DNA of 64,000 bases. Origin: Sulfitobacter sp. M39 (lineage in GTDB: Bacteria > Pseudomonadota > Alphaproteobacteria > Rhodobacterales > Rhodobacteraceae). Positions 1-8,337 of this stretch are shown here, in pieces (within the stretch, counting starts at the first letter, position 1; each line of letters starts with the position of its first letter). Position numbers and translations under genes: made by a program. The stretch covers positions 682,001 to 746,000 of the forward strand of contig NZ_WMDZ01000001.1 in NCBI RefSeq assembly GCF_021735935.1, read 5' to 3'. The notes below the pieces were generated by a model. That model did no database searches. It saw only the letters and a list, made by a program, of their open reading frames with translations, and was not told where the DNA came from.

Positions 1-864
1 GCCCAAACCGTCGAAGGTGACGGTGGGCTGACCCGCCAGCGGGTCTTGCAGCGCGGGGTGATCCAGCAGCGTCTGGATCGCGGCGCGCAGCCCTTCGCCT
101 TTCGCCGGATCAAGATTTGCATCCCCCAGCAGGATAAAACGGTCTGTTGGCGGCGGGCCGAAGGTGCCTGCCAGATAGTGGTCCCAGAACAGGATCTCAT
201 CATGGTTGCGTTTGCCGTTGCGGTCCTCTGGTCCGTCGAACACAGGGGGCGTGGCATAGAAGGTCAGCAGGGTCAGGGGGGCTTGGTCAGGGATGTCGAG
301 CGGCACGACCCATGCCCCGTGCGAGGCAAGACGCTGGACTTCTTGCGCCGCGGCAGAGGGGAAGGGGCCATTAGCCGTCTGCGGCAGCAGCGCATCGGGC
401 AGGTCACGCCACAGAAAATCGCTGTAATCCTGAACGTCGGTGTGTCGCGCGGGATAGCGCGACAGGATCGCCATCGCGCCCGCACCGAAGAAGCGGCCAT
501 AGCCCTGACCATCGCGCGCGCCGCCCGTTTTACCGTCGCCGTCCATATCCAAACCCGTAGGCCGTCCCGCATTCGGAGGCAGCGCGAAACGGTAGGGGTA
601 GCTGGGGCCAGCCTCGCCAAGCCTGTCCGCCAAAGCGCCAAGCGTTGTGCCGCCAAGATCGTAATCCACCCCCTGCAGCACGATGATATCGGCGGCAACA
701 TCCGCCAGCAGACGCGTCACAGCGGTAACCTGCGGGTCCGCCCCTTTGGCAATGTCGCGCAGCAGCAGACCCGGTCCGGCCCGCGATAATTCGGTGTTGA
801 AGGTGGCGATGCGCAGGGGCTCTGCGACCGCGGGGGGGGCGGCCAGCAAGACGCCTGCGATCAG
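1..864 (-). CDS. Secreted endonuclease/exonuclease/phosphatase-fold protein (partial, 3' end outside window)
   Basis: Translation of the minus strand gives a hydrophobic export signal (SLIAGVLLAAPPAVA, then EPLRIATFNTE) and a body with the landmarks of the endonuclease/exonuclease/phosphatase fold: RIATFNTE near the N terminus, ADIIVLQGVD, a conserved NHDEILFWDHY region and FILLGDANLDP. It is probably a periplasmic or extracellular phosphodiesterase or nuclease; the substrate cannot be told. The C terminus lies beyond base 1. No ATG, GTG or TTG start exists in this frame. I put the boundary at a CTG (864-862) that overlaps the stop of the upstream membrane-protein gene. Removing one base from the TTT at 885-887 would join an ATG at 904 to a fully typical signal peptide. 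A run of eight G (832-839) lies inside the signal region. The family is fairly sure; the start is not. Confidence 0.7.
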   Translation of the reverse strand, partial: MIAGVLLAAPPAVAEPLRIATFNTELSRAGPGLLLRDIAKGADPQVTAVTRLLADVAADIIVLQGVDYDLGGTTLGALADRLGEAGPSYPYRFALPPNAGRPTGLDMDGDGKTGGARDGQGYGRFFGAGAMAILSRYPARHTDVQDYSDFLWRDLPDALLPQTANGPFPSAAAQEVQRLASHGAWVVPLDIPDQAPLTLLTFYATPPVFDGPEDRNGKRNHDEILFWDHYLAGTFGPPPTDRFILLGDANLDPAKGEGLRAAIQTLLDHPALQDPLAGQPTVTFDGLG

Positions 865-1706
865 GCTGGCTGCAAGCCGTGATCTTTCTCCGCCTCGTCG
901 GCATAGGCGCGACGGCGTTTCTCTTCGATCATCTCGGCGATCTTGCCCATGGCAATGCCGCGCATGATGATGCTGGCAGGAAGGAAGGCCCATGCGGCGA
1001 CTGTCCAGATCTGGGTATGCGGGTTCTGTAATGTAATCGGGTCTAGCAGATCGGCCGCCGCTTTGACTACTGCGGGGATCAGGAAGGGCAGAAGGAAGCC
1101 AAGCGCGATATTGATGCGCGCGTCCCGTTGCAGACGATAGATGACATCGCCGCCCGCGGTCGGGTCGAACAGCGGCAGGTTCACCCAGACGTTAAAGGCC
1201 CCCTGACGCACCGGCCAATTCATGATGCGCACCAGCACCAGAAACGCCCCCATCGAGATCAGCGAGATCAGATAGGCCATGCCCGCGGACGTACGTACCG
1301 ATGTCACCAGCGCGTCGCTGGCGCTTTCGGGTAGCATCAGGACAATCATGCGCACCGGCGAAAAGGGGAAATCCATCGCATTGCCAAGGATCGTCCCGAT
1401 AGAGGTCATGGCACCGCCCAGAACCGAGGGGCTGACCTTTTGCTTCAGGATCAACGTCAGCAGGATGATGGTGACCAGCAAGCAGACATAGCGCAGCCGG
1501 TTGAAGGGGGCCGCGTCGCGGAATTCGATGATGCTGGGGAAGTTCGAGTTGTATTCGATGAACGTCAGAAAGCAGGCGATCAGCGCCACCAGCATTGTGA
1601 TCTGGCTGGAATCGTTCAACGCATCGGGTAACATGAGGGCGGGCGTTGCAATCAACAATGCCACCAGAATGCCACGCGCTGCCGCGCCGGATATACGTGC
1701 AATCAC
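861..1706 (-). CDS. Inner-membrane protein of unknown function
   Basis: This 281-residue protein has about six hydrophobic helices (roughly residues 10-28, 35-52, 70-90, 135-160, 200-220 and 235-255) and a charged C-terminal tail rich in K, R and E. I do not recognise a named family. The start is GTG, preceded by GGAAGG with 8-nt spacing. The downstream secreted endonuclease-fold gene begins at or within its stop codon, so the two are probably translated together. leuD lies 322 bp upstream on the same strand. A role in envelope physiology is only a guess. Confidence 0.75.
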   Translation of the reverse strand: MIARISGAAARGILVALLIATPALMLPDALNDSSQITMLVALIACFLTFIEYNSNFPSIIEFRDAAPFNRLRYVCLLVTIILLTLILKQKVSPSVLGGAMTSIGTILGNAMDFPFSPVRMIVLMLPESASDALVTSVRTSAGMAYLISLISMGAFLVLVRIMNWPVRQGAFNVWVNLPLFDPTAGGDVIYRLQRDARINIALGFLLPFLIPAVVKAAADLLDPITLQNPHTQIWTVAAWAFLPASIIMRGIAMGKIAEMIEEKRRRAYADEAEKDHGLQPA

Positions 1707-2028
1707 AAAACTACCCTTCCAAACTGGCCAGCCACGATTCTTTGCCGCGTGCTTGTTCCAACTTGATGCCCTCGGGTGTCGAAGGCCTGCCTCAGAATTG
1801 CCTCAATTGTGTCTTCTTTCGCCACATTCCTCAAGCCCGTTCCTGACGATGGGCGCGGATCTGAGACATTTTGAGCGCAGGTGTGGTGCGATATTGCATC
1901 ATAGCTGCGGCGAAAATGACGCAACCCGCGGTCTGTTGTGGGCAACAAAGCGGTGCCCACAACCATGTATAGAACTCAACCCGTGGTTAGGTCAAGCGCG
2001 CCAGCCCGTCGGGCCGGGCCCGTGAGGG
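1707..2028. other. Intergenic stretch between leuD and membrane-protein gene
   Basis: No convincing gene is seen here. An 87-codon minus-strand open frame (1703-1966) has no family signature, no good ribosome site and runs into the next gene, so I do not call it. The stretch probably holds the leuD 3' end and a promoter for the membrane-protein gene, but no clear hexamers or terminator hairpin stand out. Confidence 0.4.
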
Positions 2029-2634
2029 TCAGACCCAGGGGCGTGCCTGTGCAGCGGCAGATTCGAAGCTGTCGATAGAGGCCGCTTTTTCCAGCGTCAG
2101 ACCAATATCGTCGAGCCCGTTCATCAGGCAGTGCTTCTTGAACGCGTCAACCTGGAAGCTGATGACTTCGCCGTCAGAGCTGGTGATCGTCTGCGCCTCA
2201 AGATCCACTTCGATCCGCGCGTTAGAGCCTTTTTCGGCGTCTTTCATCAACAGGTCCACCTGCTCTTGCGGCAGGGCGATCGGCAGGATGCCGTTCTTAA
2301 AACAGTTGTTGTAGAAGATGTCCGCAAAGCTGGGCGCGATGACACAGGTGATGCCGAAATCGGCGATGGCCCAAGGCGCGTGTTCCCGCGAAGAACCACA
2401 TCCGAAGTTATCGCCCGCTACAAGAATCTGCGCGTCACGGTATTGCGGTTTGTTGAGCACGAATTCCGGTACTTCGTTGCCGTCGCGGTCATAGCGCATC
2501 TCGTCAAACAGGTTCACGCCAAGGCCCGACCGTTTGATCGTTTTCAGGAACTGCTTGGGGATGATCATATCGGTGTCGATATTCACCATCGGCATGGGGG
2601 CCGCGATCCCGGAAAGCTTGTCGAATTTGTTCAT
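2029..2634 (-). CDS. leuD: 3-isopropylmalate dehydratase small subunit
   Basis: LeuD partners LeuC in the cytoplasmic isomerisation of 2-isopropylmalate to 3-isopropylmalate, the second step of leucine synthesis. The 201-residue length is normal for the bacterial small subunit. The swivel-domain landmarks are present: [13 protein letters not shown] near residues 18-30, then [15 protein letters not shown] near 74-88, which holds the substrate-binding loop. It lies 30 bp downstream of leuC on the same strand, so the two are one transcript. The ATG start is preceded by AAAGGACAAC. Confidence 0.97.
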   Translation of the reverse strand: MNKFDKLSGIAAPMPMVNIDTDMIIPKQFLKTIKRSGLGVNLFDEMRYDRDGNEVPEFVLNKPQYRDAQILVAGDNFGCGSSREHAPWAIADFGITCVIAPSFADIFYNNCFKNGILPIALPQEQVDLLMKDAEKGSNARIEVDLEAQTITSSDGEVISFQVDAFKKHCLMNGLDDIGLTLEKAASIDSFESAAAQARPWV

Positions 2635-2664
2635 GGTTTTGTTGTCCTTTGATCTGCTGGCCGC

Positions 2665-4074
2665 TTACGCGTCGAGCTTGCGGATATCGGTCAAACGTCC
2701 GGTAAGAGCGGCAGCGGCAGCCATCGCGGGGGACATCAAATGGGTGCGCCCCTTAAAGCCCTGACGGCCTTCGAAGTTGCGGTTCGAAGTCGATGCGCAG
2801 CGTTCGCCCGGTGCCAGTTGGTCGGGGTTCATCGCCAAACACATGGAGCACCCCGCAAGGCGCCATTCGAAACCGGCATCCTTGAAGATATCGGCAAGCC
2901 CTTCTTCCTCGGCCTGCGCCCGCACAAGGCCAGAGCCCGGAACGATCATGGCGCGCATGCCTTCCTTGATCTTCTTGCCCTTCAGGACTGCCGCGGCAGC
3001 GCGCAGGTCTTCGATGCGGCCGTTGGTGCAAGACCCGATGAACACGGTGTCGATCTCGATATCGGTCAGCGCCATGCCTTCGGTCAGGCCCATGTATTCA
3101 ATCGCGCGTTTCGCCGCGTCGACCTTGCCGCCGGTGTAGTCCGAAGCTGCCGGTACGGTGGCGGTGATCGGCAAAACGTCTTCGGGCGAGGTGCCCCAGG
3201 TGACGGCTGGCGCGATGTCTTCGCCCTTGATGGTGATGACCTTGTCCCAATGGGCGTCGTCGTCGGAATACAGCGTTTTCCACCAGTCCATTGCGGCTTC
3301 CCACTGGGCACCTTTGGGCGCGTGGGGGCGGCCTTTGCAGTATTCGAACGTCTTGTCGTCCGGCGCGATCAGGCCAGCGCGCGCGCCGCCCTCGATGGCC
3401 ATGTTGCAGACGGTCATGCGGCCTTCCATCGACAGGTCACGGATCGCCTCGCCGCAATATTCGATAACATAGCCGGTGCCGCCCGCCGTGCCGGTTTCAC
3501 CGATCACGGTCATGGTGATGTCCTTGGCGGTCACACCGGGGGAAAGTTTGCCGGTGATCTCGACCTTCATGTTCTTGGATTTCTTCTGGATCAGCGTTTG
3601 CGTCGCCAGCACGTGTTCCACCTCTGAGGTGCCGATCCCGTGGGCCAGCGAGCCGAAGGCCCCATGTGTCGCCGTGTGGCTGTCGCCGCAGACAACGGTC
3701 ATGCCGGGCAGGGTCCAGCCCTGCTCGGGGCCGACGATGTGCACAATGCCCTGACGCACGTCAGACACGGGGTAGTAGTGCAGGCCGAATTCCTTGGCGT
3801 TTGTATCAAGGGCCGCAACCTGAACGCGGCTGTCTTCGGTCATCGTCGCGGCGTTGGCGCGGTCCAGCGTGGTCGGCACGTTGTGATCGGGCACAGCGAT
3901 GGTCTGGTCAGGGCGGCGCACGGTGCGGCCCGTCATCCGCAGCCCTTCAAAGGCTTGCGGGCTGGTCACTTCGTGGACGAGGTGACGGTCGATGTACAGA
4001 AGGCAGGTGCCATCGTCGGCCTCGTGCGCGACATGGGCATCCCAGATTTTATCATAGAGCGTTTTGGGGGACAT
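2665..4074 (-). CDS. leuC: 3-isopropylmalate dehydratase large subunit
   Basis: LeuC is the aconitase-family large subunit that carries the [4Fe-4S] cluster for leucine synthesis. At 469 residues it has the usual length. Cluster ligands are visible as Cys349 (GSCTNGR) and Cys409/Cys412 ([10 protein letters not shown]); [15 protein letters not shown] (about 128-141) and DHNVPT (63-68) are other family signatures. It is the first gene of the leuC-leuD pair. A TATACT hexamer at about 4112-4107 on the minus strand could be a -10 element, but the matching -35 is poor, so promoter placement is weak. Confidence 0.97.
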   Translation of the reverse strand: MSPKTLYDKIWDAHVAHEADDGTCLLYIDRHLVHEVTSPQAFEGLRMTGRTVRRPDQTIAVPDHNVPTTLDRANAATMTEDSRVQVAALDTNAKEFGLHYYPVSDVRQGIVHIVGPEQGWTLPGMTVVCGDSHTATHGAFGSLAHGIGTSEVEHVLATQTLIQKKSKNMKVEITGKLSPGVTAKDITMTVIGETGTAGGTGYVIEYCGEAIRDLSMEGRMTVCNMAIEGGARAGLIAPDDKTFEYCKGRPHAPKGAQWEAAMDWWKTLYSDDDAHWDKVITIKGEDIAPAVTWGTSPEDVLPITATVPAASDYTGGKVDAAKRAIEYMGLTEGMALTDIEIDTVFIGSCTNGRIEDLRAAAAVLKGKKIKEGMRAMIVPGSGLVRAQAEEEGLADIFKDAGFEWRLAGCSMCLAMNPDQLAPGERCASTSNRNFEGRQGFKGRTHLMSPAMAAAAALTGRLTDIRKLDA

Positions 4075-4423
4075 GTGGTCCTCTCCCGTATGTTATGTAA
4101 GCGAAGTATAGGGGTGTACGAAAGACGAGCGCCAAGGCGCGGGCGGGCGTTTATAGTCGCGCCAGCACGGTGTGGGTTGCCCCGAAAAAGCGTTCGCGCA
4201 AGCGGGCGCGGTCGCAAATGTTGAACAGATCGTCTGAAACATGTGTCATAGCGGCTTAGCTAGACGCTTTCGGCCATGTGATCAAGGATTCTGACGGTGC
4301 ACGGTGGTGGCGTGGCTGCATCGGATCACGCGCTTGTGCATGGGTGCGGGTATCCCTTCTTGCGCGGTGCGCGAGATTGTCCCACCATTGAAGCCCTGTA
4401 CAAGTTTCTTGCCTTGAAAGTTC
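4075..4423. other. Divergent intergenic region leuC / mscS-family gene
   Basis: These 349 bp separate the divergent leuC and mechanosensitive-channel genes and should hold both promoters. Short open frames on the minus strand here (3966-4217 and 4256-4450) look like noise: no family resemblance and no ribosome sites. I see no leucine-rich leader peptide or attenuator hairpin of the kind known from enterobacterial leu operons. Confidence 0.4.
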
Positions 4424-5779
4424 ATGATGACCCCAGACCCCTTTGCCCATTTCCTTGAGAGTATCCAGGCGTTGATCGCAGGGGGTATCGGATTGGCGGA
4501 AAGCCTGATGCAGCCCGGCTGGCGTCAGTACCAGATGTTCATCCTGCTCGGGCTTGCGCTGATATCATGGGGGCTGCATCACGCCTCGGGTAACTGGCTG
4601 CAAAACTGGGTCCGCTCGCGCGAGGGTTGGTCCAAGTGGCAGCTGCGCATGGTGGTGCAGGTCAAGCGGCGTCTGGGGCTCATGTGGTTCGCCCTGCTGG
4701 CAGGGACGGTCTATCTGGTGATGCAGAACATCACCTGGCCGTCGCGGTCCTATCTGATCGGCATATTTGCAACGCTGGTGGCTGTTTGGGTCTGTATCGC
4801 CTTTGCGGCGCGGCTGGTGCGCAACCGCCCCATGCGGCGTCTGGTGACATGGGGGCTGTGGATCTACGCTACGCTCTATGCGCTGAACGTCGTTGATGAC
4901 GTCTCGGCGTTTCTGGATTCGGTGGCGCTGTCGATTGGGGATTTCCGGCTGTCGCTGCTGACGGTGATCACCGCGCTGGTGGTGATCGGCCTGTTCTTCT
5001 CTGTGGCGCGGATCATCAGCCAGACCAGCGCTGCCACGATCCGCAAGAACGAAGACATCAGCCCCTCAATGCAGGTGCTGGCGGTGAAGGGGGTGCAGCT
5101 GACGCTTTATGGCATCGCGTTCTTTATGGGGGTCAGGGCCGTCGGGATTGACCTTACCGGGCTTGCGGTGCTGTCGGGGGCGATTGGTGTGGGCCTTGGT
5201 TTCGGTCTGCAAAAGGTCGTGTCGAACCTTGTGTCGGGGATCATCATCCTTATCGACAAGTCCATCAAGCCGGGGGATGTGATCAGCCTTGGCGACACCT
5301 TCGGCTGGATCCAGACCTTGGGCGCGCGCTATGCCTCTGTCGTGACGCGGGACGGGAAGGAATATCTGATCCCGAACGAAGACCTGATCACCGGACAGGT
5401 GGTGAACTGGTCCCACTCCAACGATTTTGTGCGGCTCGATATCTATTTCGGCACGGCTTACGGGGATGATCCCCATGTGGTGCGCAAGCTTGCGGTAGAG
5501 GCCGCAAGCGGGGTCGAGAGGGTGCTGAGCTTCAAGGCTCCGGTCTGTCATATCGTGGGCTTTGGGGACAGCAGCGTCGATTACATCCTGCGCTTCTGGA
5601 TCAAGGACCCGACAGGCGGTCTGACCAATATCAGGGGGAATGTTTATCTGGCACTTTGGGATGCGTTCAAAGAGCACGGCATTTCGATCCCCTTCCCGCA
5701 GCGCGAGGTCAAGGTTCTGGATGACAGCAAGCTCGCCCTGTCCCGCGCCGGTGCAGATGCCGGATCAACACAGGAATGA
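4424..5779 (+). CDS. MscS-family small-conductance mechanosensitive channel
   Basis: This is a 451-residue inner-membrane channel of the MscS family, which opens under membrane tension to release solutes on osmotic downshift. There are several N-terminal membrane helices (about 38-55, 85-102, 108-130, 140-157, 175-197, 222-240). The pore-lining TM3 signature follows at about 247-285: a Gly/Ala-rich helix GAIGVGLGFGLQKVVSN, then the FSVARI..DKSIKPGD beta-domain entry. It is longer than E. coli MscS (about 286 residues), with extra N-terminal helices. Two tandem ATGs occur at the start; the second (4427) has slightly better spacing from GAAAG. Confidence 0.9.
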   Translation: MMTPDPFAHFLESIQALIAGGIGLAESLMQPGWRQYQMFILLGLALISWGLHHASGNWLQNWVRSREGWSKWQLRMVVQVKRRLGLMWFALLAGTVYLVMQNITWPSRSYLIGIFATLVAVWVCIAFAARLVRNRPMRRLVTWGLWIYATLYALNVVDDVSAFLDSVALSIGDFRLSLLTVITALVVIGLFFSVARIISQTSAATIRKNEDISPSMQVLAVKGVQLTLYGIAFFMGVRAVGIDLTGLAVLSGAIGVGLGFGLQKVVSNLVSGIIILIDKSIKPGDVISLGDTFGWIQTLGARYASVVTRDGKEYLIPNEDLITGQVVNWSHSNDFVRLDIYFGTAYGDDPHVVRKLAVEAASGVERVLSFKAPVCHIVGFGDSSVDYILRFWIKDPTGGLTNIRGNVYLALWDAFKEHGISIPFPQREVKVLDDSKLALSRAGADAGSTQE

Positions 5780-6135
5780 GCGGCGGGAATCAGCGGGGCC
5801 GTGAGCCTGTCGTGACTGCGCCCGAACCGCCATATCCCCCTGTCGCGGGCGCATGGCAGCTTTGCGACGCCGTGGCGCGACTGCCGGCTCGTGCTGCATA
5901 GATGGAGCATATGCCTATCGGCCAGACCTTCATGGCGCTGCGAGGAGGGTGGTCGTGGTACCCCCTGACAACGCCAGTGTCGTCGGCAAAAATGCACAGC
6001 AGACAAGAGTTTGCCCGTCAGGGCATGCCATTCTCTCGCCGCGTTACGGGCGGTCTGTCAAAGCGGTGGTGTCGTGGCTCTCGGAACGGCCCCGACTGGC
6101 GCGCGCCGGTAAATGCCGGTCATGGCCGCTTGTCA
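5780..6135. other. Intergenic stretch before rsfS promoter
   Basis: There is no gene I can support here. Open frames such as 5853-6203 and 5902-6279 lack ribosome sites and family features, are Arg/Trp/Cys-rich and, in the second case, run into rsfS. No terminator is apparent after the mscS-family gene. Confidence 0.4.
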
Positions 6136-6164
6136 TTGAAATTTCACTTCGGCGTGCCTATTCT
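6136..6164 (+). promoter_or_regulatory. Sigma70-type promoter for rsfS-rlmH
   Basis: TTGAAA (6136-6141) and TATTCT (6159-6164) are separated by exactly 17 bp, a close match to the housekeeping consensus. Transcription would begin near 6171, leaving a leader of about 40 nt before the strong ribosome site AAAGGAGG (6202-6209). Confidence 0.6.
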
Positions 6165-6212
6165 AGGACATCCCCAGCGCCGGGGGACTGTCGGCGCGTC
6201 TAAAGGAGGACA

Positions 6213-6269
6213 ATGTCCTGTCAACGCTTTCAAATGCAGTTCCGACTGCTACCCCGCAGGCAGCCCTGA
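6213..6269 (+). CDS. Possible 18-codon leader peptide overlapping rsfS start
   Basis: An ATG just after AAAGGAGG opens an 18-codon frame (begins MSCQRFQMQF) that ends in TGA overlapping the rsfS ATG as TGATG. This could be a leader that couples translation to rsfS. The spacing from GGAGG is only 3 nt, which is short. The competing reading is that the same ribosome site serves a CTG at 6218, in frame with rsfS and 8 nt away, adding 17 residues to RsfS. The sequence alone cannot decide. Confidence 0.3.
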   Translation: MSCQRFQMQFRLLPRRQP

Positions 6270-6637
6270 TGACTGCTGAACAAAACACAGCCACAAGCGA
6301 CGCTCTGCTGGCTTCAATCCTTTCCCAGCTTGACGACGATAAAGCCGAAGAAGTTGTGCAGATCGATCTGCGCGGCAAAACGGCGATCGGCGACTATATG
6401 GTTGTGTGCTCCGGCCGGTCTTCGCGTCAGGTTTCGGCAATCGCCGAAAAGCTGGCCCAGATGGTCAAGGACGACTATGGCCGTTCGCCCAAGGTCGAAG
6501 GCAAGGAAACTGGCGACTGGGTGCTGATCGACACAGGCGATGTGATCGTTCACGTGTTCCGTCCGGAAGTCCGCGAATTCTACCAGCTGGAGAAGATGTG
6601 GATGACCACAGAAGCCCCAGCCGTGATGCCGCATTAA
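6269..6637 (+). CDS. rsfS: Ribosome silencing factor RsfS
   Basis: RsfS (Iojap/DUF143 family) binds ribosomal protein L14 and keeps the 30S and 50S subunits apart when nutrients are scarce. The 122-residue protein carries the family core: DDDKAEEVVQIDLRGK (about 22-37), YMVVCSGRSSRQVSAIAEKL (about 43-62), and the C-terminal DWVLIDTGDVIVHVF and FYQLEKMW. The ATG at 6269 has no ribosome site of its own; translation either couples to the short upstream frame or starts at CTG 6218. rlmH follows 21 bp downstream, a widely conserved gene order. Confidence 0.95.
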   Translation: MTAEQNTATSDALLASILSQLDDDKAEEVVQIDLRGKTAIGDYMVVCSGRSSRQVSAIAEKLAQMVKDDYGRSPKVEGKETGDWVLIDTGDVIVHVFRPEVREFYQLEKMWMTTEAPAVMPH

Positions 6638-6658
6638 GCTGCCTTTCAGGCAGGGTTC

Positions 6659-7129
6659 ATGCGTGTTCACATCTGTGCGGTCGGGCGCTTGCGCGCCGGA
6701 CCGGAAAAAGACCTCATTGATGATTATCTGAATCGGTTCGATCGAACCGGTCGCGCGCTGGGCCTTGGGCCCGCGCGCGTGATCGAGGTTGAGGATAAGA
6801 AAAATGGCGGTATGCCCGCCGAAGCCGCGCTGCTGCGCCGTGCCATTCCTGCGGGGTCGTTGATCTGCGTGATGGACGAACGGGGGAAGGTCGAAACCTC
6901 GCCGGATTTCGCCACCCGTCTAGGGGGCTGGCGCGATCAGGGGCGGGGGGATCTGTGCTTTGTCATCGGCGGCGCGGATGGCATCGACAAAGAGCTACGC
7001 CGCGAGGCGGATCATGCGCTGTCATTCGGCAAGATGGTCTGGCCGCACATGCTGGTGCGCGTCATGCTGGCAGAACAGCTGTATCGCGCCGCCTCTATCC
7101 TGTCGGGCGGCCCATACCACCGCGTATAA
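6659..7129 (+). CDS. rlmH: 23S rRNA (pseudouridine1915-N3)-methyltransferase
   Basis: RlmH is a SPOUT-family enzyme that methylates pseudouridine 1915 in helix 69 of 23S rRNA, using S-adenosylmethionine, on assembled 70S ribosomes. At 156 residues it matches the family. The knotted SAM-binding elements are seen as [10 protein letters not shown] (about 101-110) and [26 protein letters not shown] at the C terminus, with the diagnostic final YHRV. It forms an operon with rsfS. Confidence 0.96.
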   Translation: MRVHICAVGRLRAGPEKDLIDDYLNRFDRTGRALGLGPARVIEVEDKKNGGMPAEAALLRRAIPAGSLICVMDERGKVETSPDFATRLGGWRDQGRGDLCFVIGGADGIDKELRREADHALSFGKMVWPHMLVRVMLAEQLYRAASILSGGPYHRV

Positions 7130-7132
7130 ATC

Positions 7133-7146
7133 CGCTAGCGCTAGCG
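7133..7146. repeat. 14-bp perfect palindrome between convergent genes
   Basis: CGCTAGCGCTAGCG is a perfect palindrome between rlmH and the convergent small periplasmic-protein gene. It has no T-run on either side, so it is not a standard terminator; it may be a protein-binding site or a weak bidirectional hairpin. Confidence 0.45.
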
Positions 7147-7164
7147 TCCGGCAGAGCCCAAACC

Positions 7165-7521
7165 TTACTTGATCTGGACCTTCTTGATCTCTTTCCCCCA
7201 ACCGGACTGCGTATCGCGGGCCTGAATGCCGACCTCTGTCGTGCCTGCGGGTAGCTCAACGCCGGACAGGGAACGAGTCAGCGGTTGTTCGTCCACGTGG
7301 GGGTGGATCAATTCGCGGATCGCCAGCTGGTTGCCATCGGCATCCAGAATGCGCCACGCGTCCGAAAAGTGGTCCCAGCCGGTATCATTGTGGCTGATCG
7401 TCACGTCGAACTTATAAAGGCCGCCCTCTTTCGACACGCGCACCGAGTTGATGGAGGTCGGGTCCGCCGCAGCGACCTGTGCTGCAACCAGCAGCGGAAT
7501 GGAAAGGATCAATTTGTACAT
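7165..7521 (-). CDS. Small secreted protein, immunoglobulin-like fold suspected
   Basis: This 118-residue protein begins with a signal peptide (about 1-19, cut after AAA) and continues with a beta-rich body containing SVRVSKEGGLYKFDVTISHNDTGWDHFSDAWRILD and PAGTTEVGIQARDTQSGWG. It should be periplasmic. I do not recognise a named family with certainty, and function is unknown. It shares direction with the DUF599 gene upstream (33 bp away), so the two may be cotranscribed. Confidence 0.75.
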   Translation of the reverse strand: MYKLILSIPLLVAAQVAAADPTSINSVRVSKEGGLYKFDVTISHNDTGWDHFSDAWRILDADGNQLAIRELIHPHVDEQPLTRSLSGVELPAGTTEVGIQARDTQSGWGKEIKKVQIK

Positions 7522-7554
7522 GAATACACCAATGTCTGAAAACAGACATATAGA

Positions 7555-8268
7555 CTAGCCTTGCTCATTTTCCAATAGAATGCGCCGTGACAGTGACGTG
7601 AACTCGCGCCGCCAGATGATGATGACGGTGACCATAGCGGCGATGGTGAGGGGGATCGGGCCGACGATCCAGCCCAGACTGGCCAGCGCAAAATAGAGCG
7701 ACCGCAACCCCCGATTGAAACTGCGTGCGGCGGTGATGTTGATCTCTGCCGCCTTGGACGCCAGCGGGGGTGCGCGGCGGTCCTCGGGGTCATTTGGGAC
7801 GGCGGCCATGAGCACCGAACAATAGCCAAACAGCCGGTTTGACCAGACGAATTTCAGAAAGCCGTTGGTCAGAAAGAACAGTGGCAGCAGCATTTTGAAT
7901 TCCCACACCACGGTGGGCAGCTCGGTCAAGGCAAGGTCTTCGACCACCGTCGACAGACGCTCACTGTTGCCCAAAAGCGCCAATGTCCCGCCCAAAGCGA
8001 TCATGCTGGTAGAGGCGAAGAAGGCCGTGCTTTGCCGCAGGGTGCTGATCATCTGCGAATCGAAGATACGCGGCTGACGGGTGATCATCTGGGTCATCCA
8101 TTCGCGCCGGTATTGCGCCATGATCAGCGACACAGACGGCTTCGCGGGGTTCGGGTGTTCGATGCGCCAGCCAATGGCCAGCCAGGCGCAAAAGATTATC
8201 GCCAAAGCGGCATAATCCAGCGGTTGAAACAGGGCGATGCGATCCATCCAAGTCATGTTAAGCTGCAT
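7555..8268 (-). CDS. DUF599 family membrane protein
   Basis: The 237-residue protein has about four hydrophobic segments (near residues 15-33, 85-102, 120-145 and 190-220). Features match the DUF599 family, for example an N-terminal helix followed by YRREWMTQMITRQPRIFDSQ and a conserved AARSFNRGLRSLYFALA segment near residues 180-196. DUF599 proteins are uncharacterised inner-membrane proteins. It is divergent from glcD, sharing about 70 bp of regulatory DNA. Confidence 0.8.
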   Translation of the reverse strand: MQLNMTWMDRIALFQPLDYAALAIIFCAWLAIGWRIEHPNPAKPSVSLIMAQYRREWMTQMITRQPRIFDSQMISTLRQSTAFFASTSMIALGGTLALLGNSERLSTVVEDLALTELPTVVWEFKMLLPLFFLTNGFLKFVWSNRLFGYCSVLMAAVPNDPEDRRAPPLASKAAEINITAARSFNRGLRSLYFALASLGWIVGPIPLTIAAMVTVIIIWRREFTSLSRRILLENEQG

Positions 8269-8289
8269 ACGCCGACTGGTTCTGTGTTG

Positions 8290-8323
8290 CCAATGTCTTT
8301 AATTGGTCATATTATTTTACCAA
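8290..8323. promoter_or_regulatory. Overlapping inverted repeats upstream of glcD (candidate operator)
   Basis: Two inverted repeats share a central ATTGGT: CCAAT (8290-8294) with ATTGG (8302-8306) at 7-bp spacing, and TTGGT (8303-8307) with ACCAA (8319-8323) at 11-bp spacing. TTGGT/ACCAA half sites are typical of FCD-type GntR regulators such as PdhR and LldR, relatives of the glycolate regulator GlcC. The spacing is wider than their usual operators, so the assignment is tentative. No glcC-like gene is present in the window. Confidence 0.35.
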
Positions 8324-8337
8324 ACCGGAGGTTCGCC

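Noticed and set aside
1703..1966. 87-codon minus-strand frame between leuD and the membrane protein
   Set aside because: No recognisable domain, weak start, and overlap with the start of the following gene.
5902..6279. 125-codon frame before rsfS
   Set aside because: No ribosome site, low-quality composition (Trp, Arg, Cys, Ser rich), and it covers the likely rsfS promoter and leader.
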